Source of the DNA: Flexicrinis sp001567485
GTDB lineage: Bacteria; Chloroflexota; Anaerolineae; Aggregatilineales; Phototrophicaceae
Direction of reading: 5' to 3'
Assembly: GCA_030263635.1 (NCBI GenBank)
Contig: SZPI01000092.1
Location: 1-12,512, forward strand
DNA length: 12,512 nucleotides
Positions 1 through 7,297 of this stretch are shown piece by piece. The position numbers and the translations under genes were made by a program. The notes below the pieces were generated by a model. That model was not told the DNA's origin. It saw nothing but the letters and a program-made list of their open reading frames with translations, and did not search any database. Each line of letters starts with the position of its first letter. Position 1 is the first letter of the stretch.

Positions 1-2
1 TG

Positions 3-488
3 CCGGTCGGAGAGTTCTTCGCTGAGCTGTTCGGTCGCTACAGCCACGGCAAGACAATCCCCGCCGACCTTATGCGCCAGCCTGACCCTCTGATAACGGC
101 GCTTCTGCGCGGGCTGTTCCGCGCTGACGGATACACGAGTGGACAGAATGTGGGGATGCTGCTGGCGAACCGCACGCTGGCCGTACAGGTGCATCAGCTG
201 CTGCTTCGCCTCGGCTACTTCTTCTCGATTTTCGAGAACACCCTCGAGAACGGAAGAACCGAGGCTTTCCGCGTGACCGCCGGGTTGGGCGAGGCAAGCG
301 ACCTGTATGAACGCTTCTTCGACCGTTCTACGCCTGACACCCGTGGATTCCGTTCGCATCTCGAGTACGACGGGCTGAAGTGGGTGCGTATCGAGACGAT
401 TACCACATCGGTCTATACCGGAACGGTGATGGATATCGAGGTCGAAGACGACCACTCGTTCGTGTCTGCCGGTGTCGTGGTGTCGAAC
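3..488 (+). mobile_element. Intein 1 of NrdJ, C-terminal 162 residues
   Basis: In-frame protein-splicing element, cut by the window edge. The visible part contains the second LAGLIDADG motif of a homing endonuclease (LLRGLFRADG, about bases 102-131) and the C-terminal splicing block (VMDIEVEDDHSFVSAG, then VVVSN). The junction is Asn (486-488) before Cys (489-491), and the extein resumes with CYVIPSP. The +1 nucleophile is therefore the extein cysteine equivalent to the first redox-active Cys of class II reductases. The penultimate intein residue is Ser rather than the usual His. The upstream half (blocks A-D) is not in the window, so its length and N-terminal residue cannot be given. Confidence 0.9.
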
Positions 489-3400
489 TGCTACGTGATT
501 CCGTCCCCGCGTGACTCACGCGGCGGGATCATGGAGACGCTGTCGCAGATGACCGAGATCATGTCGCGCGGCGGCGGCGTCGGGATCAACATTTCGTCAC
601 TGCGTCCGCGCCATGCGTACGTGAAGGGTGTCAACGGGCGCTCGTCCGGCGCGGTGAGCTGGGGCGCGCTGTACAGCTTCGTCACCGGCCTGATCGAGCA
701 AGGCGGATGTTTCGGCCCCGATGAGCGTATTGCCACTGACAAGGGCTTGATCCCGGCGAGTGAGCTGGCCGACCGCATCGACTCAGGCGAGACGTTCCTT
801 GCCCAGACTCATAAAGGGTGGCGTCCGATTACGATGCGGTTCCGCAACGGCGAAAAACCGTTGTACGAAGTGCGCACTAAGCGCGGATTCTCGCTTCGAA
901 TCACACAAGAGCACAAAGTTGCAGTCATGCGCGCCGGCGATGTAACGACCGTTCCGTTGTCTGACTTGCAACCCGGTGATGAAATTCTGCTGTTGCTCGG
1001 CGGGGGCAGTGAAAGCACATACGTTGCACTGAAGCCCATTGCCTATGATCGTTCGATCATGAGCATGACACTCAACACCGACGTCACGCTGCCGACATAT
1101 CTCACTGAAGATATCGCCTATTTTCTCGGCTACCTCCATGCAGACGGCTACGTTCACGTCGGCAAAAAAGTGACATGGTCGGCCCCGAAGGCACTGAAAC
1201 TCGCGACTGCCGATGCGCATCCGTCGATCCGCGAACGCCTCGACCGCATCGTCAAGACCCAGTTCGGGCTGACCGCTGTTCATGAACAAGGCGACGGCGC
1301 AGTCGTCAACCTCGGCGTGTATTCCCGCTTGCTGATCGAGTGGTTGCGTGACAACGGACTGCTGAAGGACAAGTCGGAATTAGCGCGGGTTCCGGAAGCG
1401 ATCTTCCGTTCGCCTTCGAGCGTGATGGGTGCATTCATTGCTGGCTACTTTGACGCAGATGGCTGCAACCGTGGCAAGAAGGGCGGTTTCGGAATCGACA
1501 GCGTCAGCCGCACCGTCTTGAGCGACATGCAGCAGTTGTTGGCCTTCAATGGCATCGTGTCTCGCATCAGCACGACCGATCGCGTTACGCAAGGCTGGCG
1601 GCCGATCCATCGGTTGATTGTTGCTGGCGCGCAGTTCAAGGCTCGTTTTGCTGCGTTCGTACCAGCCGAGAAAATCAGCGGTATCGACTCCTCGAAGCGC
1701 GATATGTACAACACATATCCGGCAGATGCACGGACAACGTTGGGCGCGCGCTCGCAGTATCGCCAGCGCATTTATGACGGTGTATCGGCGCGTATCTCGC
1801 ACGGTCAGCTCACTGCTATCCAGTCCCGGCTGTCGACGGCTGGCGAAACCGCGCTTGCGGACGTATTGGGCGAACGCATGAATGTTATGCCCGACATGAT
1901 CGAGGCGATCACGCCCATCGGTCGGTGCGATGTGTACGACTTTGAAGTCGATGATGTGCATCTGCTGGCGGGCAGTGGAATCTACACCTCCAACAGCCGG
2001 CGCGGGGCCTTGATGTTGATCCTCAACGATTGGCATCCGGACGTCTTCAACTTCATCAGCAGCAAGCGGCAGGCCGGCCAGATCACCAACGCCAACATCA
2101 GCGTCGGTGTGAGCGACAAGCTGATGGACGCGATCAAAGTCGATGGCGATTGGATGCTGCAGTTCCCCGACACGTCCGACCCGGCCTACGATACCGAGTG
2201 GGACGGCAATCTTGAGAAGTGGCTCGAAGCCGGCCGCAAGACGCACATCTACAAGACCGTCAAGGCGCGCGAGATTTGGGACGCCATCATCGAGAGCGCA
2301 TGGGCCAGCGCCGAACCCGGCGTATGGTTCCGCGAGCGCAGCAACAAGCTGGCGAACTCGTGGTATTTCAATCCGCTGATTAGCACCAACCCGTGCTTCA
2401 CCGGAGAAACCCGCGTCCATACCACCGAAGGTCTGGTCAAGGCGCGCGACTTGTGGGACGACGAGACCGACATTGGCGTCGCCGTCGACAGCCGATTCGG
2501 CATCGAATCGCGCTCGTTGGCCGCCAGCCGCGTGTTTATGACCGGCGTCAAACCGGTGTTCAAGTTGGAGACCGACGAAGGCTACAGCGTGCGCGCGACC
2601 GCCGATCACCGCTTTATGACCCCGCGCGGATGGGTCGAACTGCGCGACCTCAGGCCGGGCGATCTGGTGCATGTCCTCAACCGCAAGGGGACGTTCGGGC
2701 GGCATGGATCACTTGAGTTGGGCCGTGTGTTGGGCTGGCTCGTCGGTGATGGCACGATCAAGGCCGACCGCGCCGTGCTGTCGTTCTTCGGTGACGAGAA
2801 GCGCGAGCTTGCGCCGCTGTTCGCCGAATACGTCAACACCGTCGTGCAGGGCGTGGGATCGCGTACTGGCCGCACGTATCCGGTCGGCGTGGTCGAAGTC
2901 GCTGACCGCGACGAGGCTCGCGTCCAGTCCGAGCGCCTGCGTCAACTGGCCGAGAAGTACGGCTTGACCGAAGACAAATTCCAAGTGCCAGAGGTTGTAT
3001 TCCGCGGCACGGAAGAGATGCAGCGCGGCTTCTTGCAGGCGCTCTTCACCGCCGACGGCGGCGTGCAGCAGACTATCCACAAGGCTACCGTGGTGCGTTT
3101 GGCATCAAGCCATTTGGCGCTGCTTGAACAGGTTCAAATTCTACTTGCCAACTTCGGTATCGTGACTCGCCTCTACGCCAACCGCCGTGAGGCACAGCAG
3201 CGCATGATGCCAGACGGCCATGGTGGGCAGAAATTGTATGACGTCAAGGCACAGCACGAACTCGCGATTGCGAAACAGAACGTAGTGCGCTTCCAAGAGG
3301 AGATCGGCTTCCTGCTTGAGCGCAAGAATCAGTCGCTGCGCGAACGCCTGAGCGACTGCAAGGTAGGCCCGCGTGCCGAGCGCTTTATGGTTCATGTCGA

Positions 3401-5111
3401 GTCCGTTACACCGGATGGCGAAGAGGCCGTCTACGATTTAACCGAGCCGGTTACCCATTCGGTGGTTGTTAACGGGCTTATTACACATCAGTGCGGCGAG
3501 CAGCCACTCGGTGCGTTCTCGGTTTGCAACCTCGGCGCGATCAATCTCGCCAAATTCTACGACGGCGAAAACCACGATGTGGCCTGGGACGATCTCGCCA
3601 ACGCCGTGCGCTACGCCGTGCGTTTCCTCGACAACGTGATCGACAGCACGCCCTACTTCTTTGAGGAGAACGCGCGCGTGCAGGGCATGGAGCGCCGCGT
3701 CGGACTTGGCACGATGGGCATCGCCGAGCTGATGATCCACCTGCAAGTCCGCTATGGCAGCCCGGAATCCGAGGCGTTCATCGACACGCTGTACAACTTC
3801 ATCTGCGTAAATGCCTACGATGAGTCGGTCGAGATCGCCAAGGTCAAGGGGGCGTTCTCCGCTTTCGACGCCGAAAAGTTCCTGCAATCCGGCTTTATCC
3901 AGACCCTGCCGGAAGCCCTGCGCGAGAAGATCCGCGCCCACGGCATCCGCAATGTCACGCTGCTGACGCAGGCGCCGACCGGCACGACCGGCACGCTCGT
4001 CAACACCAGCACCGGCATCGAACCGTTCTTTAGCTGGGTGTATTACCGCAAGAGCCGTCTCGGCCTGCACGAGGAAAAGGTGCCCATTGTCCAGCAGTGG
4101 CTTGACGCCAACCCGGACAAGACCGACAAGGACTTGCCGGAGTACTTCGCCACGGCGATGGATTTGACGCCGGAGGAGCATGTGCGCGTTCAGGCCGCGT
4201 TCCAGCGTTGGATCGACTCGGCCATCAGCAAAACGTGCAACGTCCCCAATGAGTACACCGTTGAGCAGGTCAGCGAGTTGTACAAGTTGATGTACGAGCT
4301 GGGTTGCAAAGGCGGCACGATCTACCGCGACGGCAGTCGTGACGAACAGGTGCTCATGCTCAAGGGTGACGAGCGCGCCGAGAAGGAGATGGAGAAGCGC
4401 GCCAAGGCCGAAAGCACGCCTGAAGCCGAGGCGCTCGCCGCGCTGACCACGCCGGTCACGCAGGTGACGACGCCGCACCGCGTCTATCCGCGCCCCAGCA
4501 AGCTGTTCGGCGTGACGGTTAAGGTCGCCACCCCGTTTGGCACCGCGTACGTCAACATGAACGTCGATGAGAACGGCAGCCCGTTCGAGGTGTTCATCAC
4601 AGCGCCGGGCAAGGCCGGCAGCGATCTACAGGCCGACGCTGAAGGCTTGGGCCGCCTGATCACGCTGTCACTGCGCACGACCGATCCCCACAACCGGCGC
4701 GAGATGCTGCGCCTGATTATCGAGCAGCTGCGTGACATTGGCGGCGCGCGCGTGAGCGGTTTCGGCCCCAACCGCGTGACGTCGGTGCCGGACGCGGTGG
4801 CGCGCGCGTTAGAAGATCACTTCTTCAACGTGCCGCAGCCCGCGCAGCTCAGCCTGCCGCTAGGCCCTGACTCCGGCGGCGAACCGGCCCCGGTTAAACT
4901 GCCGCCGGTCACAGGGGCCGGGACAGAGCCGAAGGACGACCCTGCGCCGGTGCTGGCTTTCGAGCAGGGGCCGGAAGGGGAGCAGCCGCAGGGCTACACT
5001 AACGGACACCGGCTGATGGGCGCGGATATGTGTCCATCATGCCGCACCATCTCGCTGATCCGGACGGAAGGCTGCCGCAAGTGCCTCACCTGCGGCTACA
5101 GCGAGTGCTAG
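3..5111 (+). CDS. nrdJ: Class II (adenosylcobalamin-dependent) ribonucleoside-diphosphate reductase with three inteins, 5' end outside window
   Basis: Makes deoxyribonucleotides from ribonucleotides in the cytoplasm, using a B12-derived thiyl radical. The frame is open from base 3 with no start in the window, so the ATG at 72 is internal to intein 1. Extein pieces are 489-707, 1995-2393 and 3492-5108 (73 + 133 + 539 aa). Joined, they give the family landmarks: CYVIPSP, VNGRSSGAVSWG, GGSRRGALM, NPCGEQPLG followed 11 residues later by the second redox Cys (SVCNLGAINL), and APTGTTGT. These correspond to Cys134, Cys322 and Cys333 of Thermotoga NrdJ (numbering from memory). A TSCPD domain follows (about 4470-4830; GFGPNRVTSVPDA). 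After a Pro/Gly-rich linker comes a cysteine-rich tail (5031-5108; CPSC, CRKC, CGYSEC) that normally re-reduces the active site. No frameshift is visible. The missing part is the extein N-terminus and most of intein 1. Identity is very secure. Confidence 0.95.
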   Translation, partial: PVGEFFAELFGRYSHGKTIPADLMRQPDPLITALLRGLFRADGYTSGQNVGMLLANRTLAVQVHQLLLRLGYFFSIFENTLENGRTEAFRVTAGLGEASDLYERFFDRSTPDTRGFRSHLEYDGLKWVRIETITTSVYTGTVMDIEVEDDHSFVSAGVVVSNCYVIPSPRDSRGGIMETLSQMTEIMSRGGGVGINISSLRPRHAYVKGVNGRSSGAVSWGALYSFVTGLIEQGGCFGPDERIATDKGLIPASELADRIDSGETFLAQTHKGWRPITMRFRNGEKPLYEVRTKRGFSLRITQEHKVAVMRAGDVTTVPLSDLQPGDEILLLLGGGSESTYVALKPIAYDRSIMSMTLNTDVTLPTYLTEDIAYFLGYLHADGYVHVGKKVTWSAPKALKLATADAHPSIRERLDRIVKTQFGLTAVHEQGDGAVVNLGVYSRLLIEWLRDNGLLKDKSELARVPEAIFRSPSSVMGAFIAGYFDADGCNRGKKGGFGIDSVSRTVLSDMQQLLAFNGIVSRISTTDRVTQGWRPIHRLIVAGAQFKARFAAFVPAEKISGIDSSKRDMYNTYPADARTTLGARSQYRQRIYDGVSARISHGQLTAIQSRLSTAGETALADVLGERMNVMPDMIEAITPIGRCDVYDFEVDDVHLLAGSGIYTSNSRRGALMLILNDWHPDVFNFISSKRQAGQITNANISVGVSDKLMDAIKVDGDWMLQFPDTSDPAYDTEWDGNLEKWLEAGRKTHIYKTVKAREIWDAIIESAWASAEPGVWFRERSNKLANSWYFNPLISTNPCFTGETRVHTTEGLVKARDLWDDETDIGVAVDSRFGIESRSLAASRVFMTGVKPVFKLETDEGYSVRATADHRFMTPRGWVELRDLRPGDLVHVLNRKGTFGRHGSLELGRVLGWLVGDGTIKADRAVLSFFGDEKRELAPLFAEYVNTVVQGVGSRTGRTYPVGVVEVADRDEARVQSERLRQLAEKYGLTEDKFQVPEVVFRGTEEMQRGFLQALFTADGGVQQTIHKATVVRLASSHLALLEQVQILLANFGIVTRLYANRREAQQRMMPDGHGGQKLYDVKAQHELAIAKQNVVRFQEEIGFLLERKNQSLRERLSDCKVGPRAERFMVHVESVTPDGEEAVYDLTEPVTHSVVVNGLITHQCGEQPLGAFSVCNLGAINLAKFYDGENHDVAWDDLANAVRYAVRFLDNVIDSTPYFFEENARVQGMERRVGLGTMGIAELMIHLQVRYGSPESEAFIDTLYNFICVNAYDESVEIAKVKGAFSAFDAEKFLQSGFIQTLPEALREKIRAHGIRNVTLLTQAPTGTTGTLVNTSTGIEPFFSWVYYRKSRLGLHEEKVPIVQQWLDANPDKTDKDLPEYFATAMDLTPEEHVRVQAAFQRWIDSAISKTCNVPNEYTVEQVSELYKLMYELGCKGGTIYRDGSRDEQVLMLKGDERAEKEMEKRAKAESTPEAEALAALTTPVTQVTTPHRVYPRPSKLFGVTVKVATPFGTAYVNMNVDENGSPFEVFITAPGKAGSDLQADAEGLGRLITLSLRTTDPHNRREMLRLIIEQLRDIGGARVSGFGPNRVTSVPDAVARALEDHFFNVPQPAQLSLPLGPDSGGEPAPVKLPPVTGAGTEPKDDPAPVLAFEQGPEGEQPQGYTNGHRLMGADMCPSCRTISLIRTEGCRKCLTCGYSEC
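708..1994 (+). mobile_element. Intein 2 of NrdJ, complete, 429 aa, with LAGLIDADG homing endonuclease
   Basis: Starts at Cys (708-710, block A CFGPDERIATDKGLIPASEL) and ends at Asn (1992-1994), before extein Ser (1995-1997). Block B has the TxxH signature (TQEH) followed by LQPGDEI. Two endonuclease motifs are intact with their acidic residues: LGYLHADGYV (about 1125-1154) and IAGYFDADGC (about 1437-1466). Block F is VYDFEVDDVHLLAGSG then IYTSN. Excision rejoins EQGG to SRRGALM, the loop equivalent to specificity loop 2 of other reductases. The penultimate residue is Ser, not His. Length is normal for a full endonuclease-bearing intein. A few rows have lower GC than the extein, but the trend is patchy and I do not rely on it. 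Confidence 0.93.
2394..3491 (+). mobile_element. Intein 3 of NrdJ, complete, 366 aa, C-terminal Gln, with LAGLIDADG endonuclease
   Basis: Starts at Cys (2394-2396, block A CFTGETRVHTTEGLVKARDL) and ends ITHQ, with Gln at 3489-3491, before extein Cys (3492-3494). Block B has TADH followed by LRPGDLV. The endonuclease motifs are LGWLVGDGTI (about 2730-2760) and LQALFTADGG (about 3033-3063). Block F is AVYDLTEPVTHSVVVNG. The penultimate His is present, but the last residue is Gln instead of Asn. Such inteins are known, with cyclisation through Gln. Excision rebuilds NPCGEQPLG, so the +1 splicing nucleophile is the reductase's own thiyl-radical cysteine. A failed splice would leave no active enzyme. 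Confidence 0.93.
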
Positions 5112-5130
5112 GCGAGAGCGCGAAGCGCAA

Positions 5131-5158
5131 GTGCTGAGTGATGAGTGCCGAGTGATGA
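5131..5158. repeat. Four tandem heptads, consensus GTGNYGA
   Basis: The units read GTGCTGA, GTGATGA, GTGCCGA and GTGATGA back to back, 20 bases after the nrdJ stop codon. A shorter copy with the same 15-base core (GTGCCGAGTGATGAG) lies after fabI at 9491-9505. The sequence looks non-coding. It may belong to a dispersed intergenic repeat family, but only two copies are visible. Confidence 0.65.
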
Positions 5159-5175
5159 GTCAAGTCGCTCGGCAC
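5145..5175. repeat. 11-bp hairpin built from the heptad repeat
   Basis: The arm GTGCCGAGTGA (5145-5155) pairs with TCGCTCGGCAC (5165-5175) over 11 positions with one G-U pair, around a 9-base loop. It lies after nrdJ and has no T-run on its 3' side, so it is a REP-like or mRNA-stabilising structure more than a classic terminator. The left arm uses the third and most of the fourth heptad. Confidence 0.6.
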
Positions 5176-5223
5176 GCGTCACGACAACGATGTCCGCTTC
5201 TGAGGCATTCACGAAACCTACAC

Positions 5224-5263
5224 CCCCCTCACTCAGACCAGCGAGTCGAGGGGGATTCTGTCT
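5224..5263 (+). terminator. Terminator-like hairpin between nrdJ and the TcmP gene
   Basis: CCCCCTCACTC (5224-5234) pairs with GAGTCGAGGGGG (5243-5254) in 11 pairs with one bulged C, around an 8-base loop. It is followed by ATTCTGTCT, which is only moderately T-rich. The position suits the end of nrdJ transcription. The stem ends just 11 bases before the next gene's ribosome site, so it could instead fold in that gene's leader and affect its expression. Confidence 0.6.
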
Positions 5264-5265
5264 AG

Positions 5266-5272
5266 AAGGAGG
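5266..5272 (+). promoter_or_regulatory. Near-perfect Shine-Dalgarno site of the TcmP gene
   Basis: AAGGAGG lies 7 bases before the ATG at 5280 and fixes that start. An ATG at 5275 is followed at once by TGA and cannot start a protein. This is the strongest ribosome site in the window. I found no convincing promoter pair in 5112-5223. Confidence 0.8.
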
Positions 5273-5279
5273 AATGTGA

Positions 5280-6407
5280 ATGGCTGGAGTGATCTCAGGC
5301 GAGTTCTTTGGTCAGCAAACCGACGCGTCGAGACGCAAGACCGAAATCGTCGTCAAATACTTCAAAGCCTGGGCCAAGATAATGACAGGGATAAAGATTG
5401 ACTCTCCACGACTTAATTACTTGGACTTGTTTAGCGGGCCCGGCATCTACGATGATGGAAGCAAATCAACTCCTGTCTACATACTCGAAGAATTGTTCAA
5501 AAACCCGATTCTTGTTGAGCGGGTTAAGTTGCATTTCAATGACATGCGAAAATCCAACGTTGAAGCATTAGCCAAGACAATCGCCCAGTTTCCGTTAGCC
5601 GACCTTCGATACCCCTTGTCGCTCACAAACTACGACGCTGCAGATTACGGTAGCGCTGTTGTGCGTGAGTTGCAGGGGTATCCTACTTTGTCATTTGTTG
5701 ATCCGTTTGGTTACAGAGGGATTACGCAGAGACTACTCGAGTCGCTCATCACGCCGTTTGGATCTGACTGCATATTCTTCTTCAACTACAACGAGATACA
5801 AAGAGCTGTGCTGAATCCGAAAGTTCTAAGTCATATGCAGGCGCTTTTCGGGATCAGTCGCTTCGACCAGTTGCGCGACCTTCTCCGACAACCGGACATT
5901 CGAGAAAAGGAACAGGCAATCGTAGATGTCACTGCTTCTGCGCTGGAAGACGTCGGAGGCAAGTACTCGTTGTTCTTCCGTTTCCGAAATGTCGCTGACT
6001 CACGAACAATGCATCATCTTGCATTCTTGAGCAAGAACGATAAGGCATATTCTCTGATGAAAGACATAATGGCCAAGGCGAGTTCGTCACAGACATCTGG
6101 GGTGGCGAATCTGACATTCAGCGCTAGGGTTGAGAGTTCTGAGGAACGACAGCTCGAGTTGTTCACCGACGATCCTATTGAAGAATTGAAGTCAATACTG
6201 TCGCACCGCTTCTCTGGCAAGACCATTGCGGTCGGAAAGATACCCGGAGTACACGCCGAGATTGATCGTCTAGAGGCGCACAACTACACCTTGGCCAATT
6301 ACAAGAGAGCATTGCTTCAACTTGAGGCTGAAGGGAAAGTCACAACCAATCGCCCCAATCGGCGCAAGAACACGCTAGCTGATGACGTCGTCATCTATTT
6401 CCCGTAG
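5280..6407 (+). CDS. tcmP: Three-Cys-motif partner protein, TcmP-like
   Basis: A 375-aa cytoplasmic protein. Residues 21-33 (TEIVVKYFKAWAK) and 46-65 (YLDLFSGPG then YDDG and STP) match the conserved start of the TcmP family. The DLFSGPG segment resembles a methyltransferase motif I, and FVDPFG (139-144) could be the matching catalytic-strand motif, so an SAM-binding fold is plausible but unproven. The last 80 residues look like a winged helix (NYTLANYKRALLQLEAEGKV). No signal peptide or membrane segment is visible. Its usual partner family, a three-Cys DUF5131 protein, is encoded convergently next door with a 13-base overlap. Four 60-base rows I counted gave about 47% GC (114/240), clearly below the flanking genes, which suggests horizontal acquisition. 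The biochemical function of the family is not established to my knowledge. Confidence 0.85.
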   Translation: MAGVISGEFFGQQTDASRRKTEIVVKYFKAWAKIMTGIKIDSPRLNYLDLFSGPGIYDDGSKSTPVYILEELFKNPILVERVKLHFNDMRKSNVEALAKTIAQFPLADLRYPLSLTNYDAADYGSAVVRELQGYPTLSFVDPFGYRGITQRLLESLITPFGSDCIFFFNYNEIQRAVLNPKVLSHMQALFGISRFDQLRDLLRQPDIREKEQAIVDVTASALEDVGGKYSLFFRFRNVADSRTMHHLAFLSKNDKAYSLMKDIMAKASSSQTSGVANLTFSARVESSEERQLELFTDDPIEELKSILSHRFSGKTIAVGKIPGVHAEIDRLEAHNYTLANYKRALLQLEAEGKVTTNRPNRRKNTLADDVVIYFP

Positions 6408-7168
6408 GCCACAGAAGCAACAAGAGCCGCCGGAAACTCCTCACGCCACGGGGACCACTCGATGTTGCCCTTGAAGAACACGGCGGTATTTTGCGCGTCG
6501 AGCACATCGAGCACATTGACGACCCATTCCGGCCGCGGCTGATACGATTTCGGTCCGTTGGTCGCCGCGCCGATCACGGCCCACTGCAAGTCGCTGTCCA
6601 CGAGCAGCGGCGCGATGTCGAAGCTCAAGGGTTCAATACTCATCCAACGCACAGCAGCTTTGACATCCCGCAGCACCTCGATCTGACGCCTGACCATTCG
6701 CGCTTGCTGCTGCTCTGACAGCCGTCTGCCCATGAAGAACGACGGCGGAGCGGATACGCCAACCCATACGTTCGGCGGGAATTCAAACTGAAGCAGGCGT
6801 GGCGCGTTCTTGGTCAGCAGTTGGAAGCTGTGTTGACGCGCTTCCCGTGCAATGTCCAGGACTTGTTCGATCTGCTCGTCCGGTACCCAATGTCCCATCA
6901 GGTCGGACATCGAATCGAGGAAGATTTTGGCAGATTCCTTGAGTTTGAGGGGTTCTTCAAGCAGCTCTGGCCGCCAGTAGTGATGCTCGAACCCGTGCGG
7001 GTAGGCCGCCTGTGCGACCCGCTCGGCGACATGTTCAGCATAGCAGATGGCGATGCTGCCATCCGGCATTTCCCAACGACAAGCGTGCTTGCACCCGCCA
7101 ACCGGATTCCATGTGTAATCGGTCCACTCGATCCCGCGTCGCTGTGCGCTTTTCTGCTGCTTATTCAT
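6395..7168 (-). CDS. DUF5131 / phage Gp37-Gp68 family three-Cys protein
   Basis: A 257-aa protein with the hallmarks of this family in order: IEWTDYTWNP (13-22), three cysteines (Cys26, Cys30, Cys42, the last in CYAE), SMSDL (86-90), LLTK (117-120), WVGVS (135-139), SIEPL (177-181) and FFKG (231-234). The family is thought to be radical-SAM-like, with the cysteines likely binding an iron-sulphur cluster, but the reaction is unknown. Here Cys2 and Cys3 are 11 residues apart instead of the usual 2, with the insert RWEMPDGSIAI. The start at 7168 keeps the conserved N-terminus close to the beginning, as is normal. Upstream ribosome binding is weak (GGGGT about 9 bases before the ATG). Its GC (about 47-63% in rows counted) is higher than that of the convergent TcmP gene. 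Length is normal. Confidence 0.88.
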   Translation of the reverse strand: MNKQQKSAQRRGIEWTDYTWNPVGGCKHACRWEMPDGSIAICYAEHVAERVAQAAYPHGFEHHYWRPELLEEPLKLKESAKIFLDSMSDLMGHWVPDEQIEQVLDIAREARQHSFQLLTKNAPRLLQFEFPPNVWVGVSAPPSFFMGRRLSEQQQARMVRRQIEVLRDVKAAVRWMSIEPLSFDIAPLLVDSDLQWAVIGAATNGPKSYQPRPEWVVNVLDVLDAQNTAVFFKGNIEWSPWREEFPAALVASVAYGK

Positions 7169-7236
7169 GTTTGGTCGACCCCAACTCGTCAGCAGTGTTA
7201 GGCGAGAATTGTACGGATTCCGCCTAGGTTAGTATG

Positions 7237-7264
7237 AGTATAGCACAAGTGTTCTAGTAATCAA
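7237..7264 (-). promoter_or_regulatory. Predicted sigma-70-type promoter for the DUF5131 gene
   Basis: Read on the minus strand: TTGATT (7264-7259), a 16-base spacer, then TATACT (7242-7237). This gives a transcript start near 7230 and a leader of about 60 bases before the ATG at 7168. The surrounding 7201-7297 stretch is markedly AT-rich for this window. This is sequence resemblance only. It would give the gene its own transcription, separate from the upstream ATPase gene on the same strand. Confidence 0.45.
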
Positions 7265-7297
7265 AAAGACTATCATCTTGTGTTCGATTCACCTCCA

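Noticed and set aside
70..297. Minus-strand and other long overlapping open frames inside nrdJ (for example 1380-2705 and 3438-4478)
   Set aside because: They run antisense to a clearly recognised gene, match no family, and result from the high GC that keeps stop codons rare.
5112..5280. CRISPR array or phage attachment site suggested by the heptads
   Set aside because: Units are 7 bases and contiguous with no spacers, and there is no integrase gene in the window.
7266..7279. Small minus-strand hairpin followed by a T-run, a possible terminator for the ATPase gene
   Set aside because: Only a 5-pair stem with one G-U pair and a 4-base loop. It also overlaps the predicted -35 box, so it is too weak to list.
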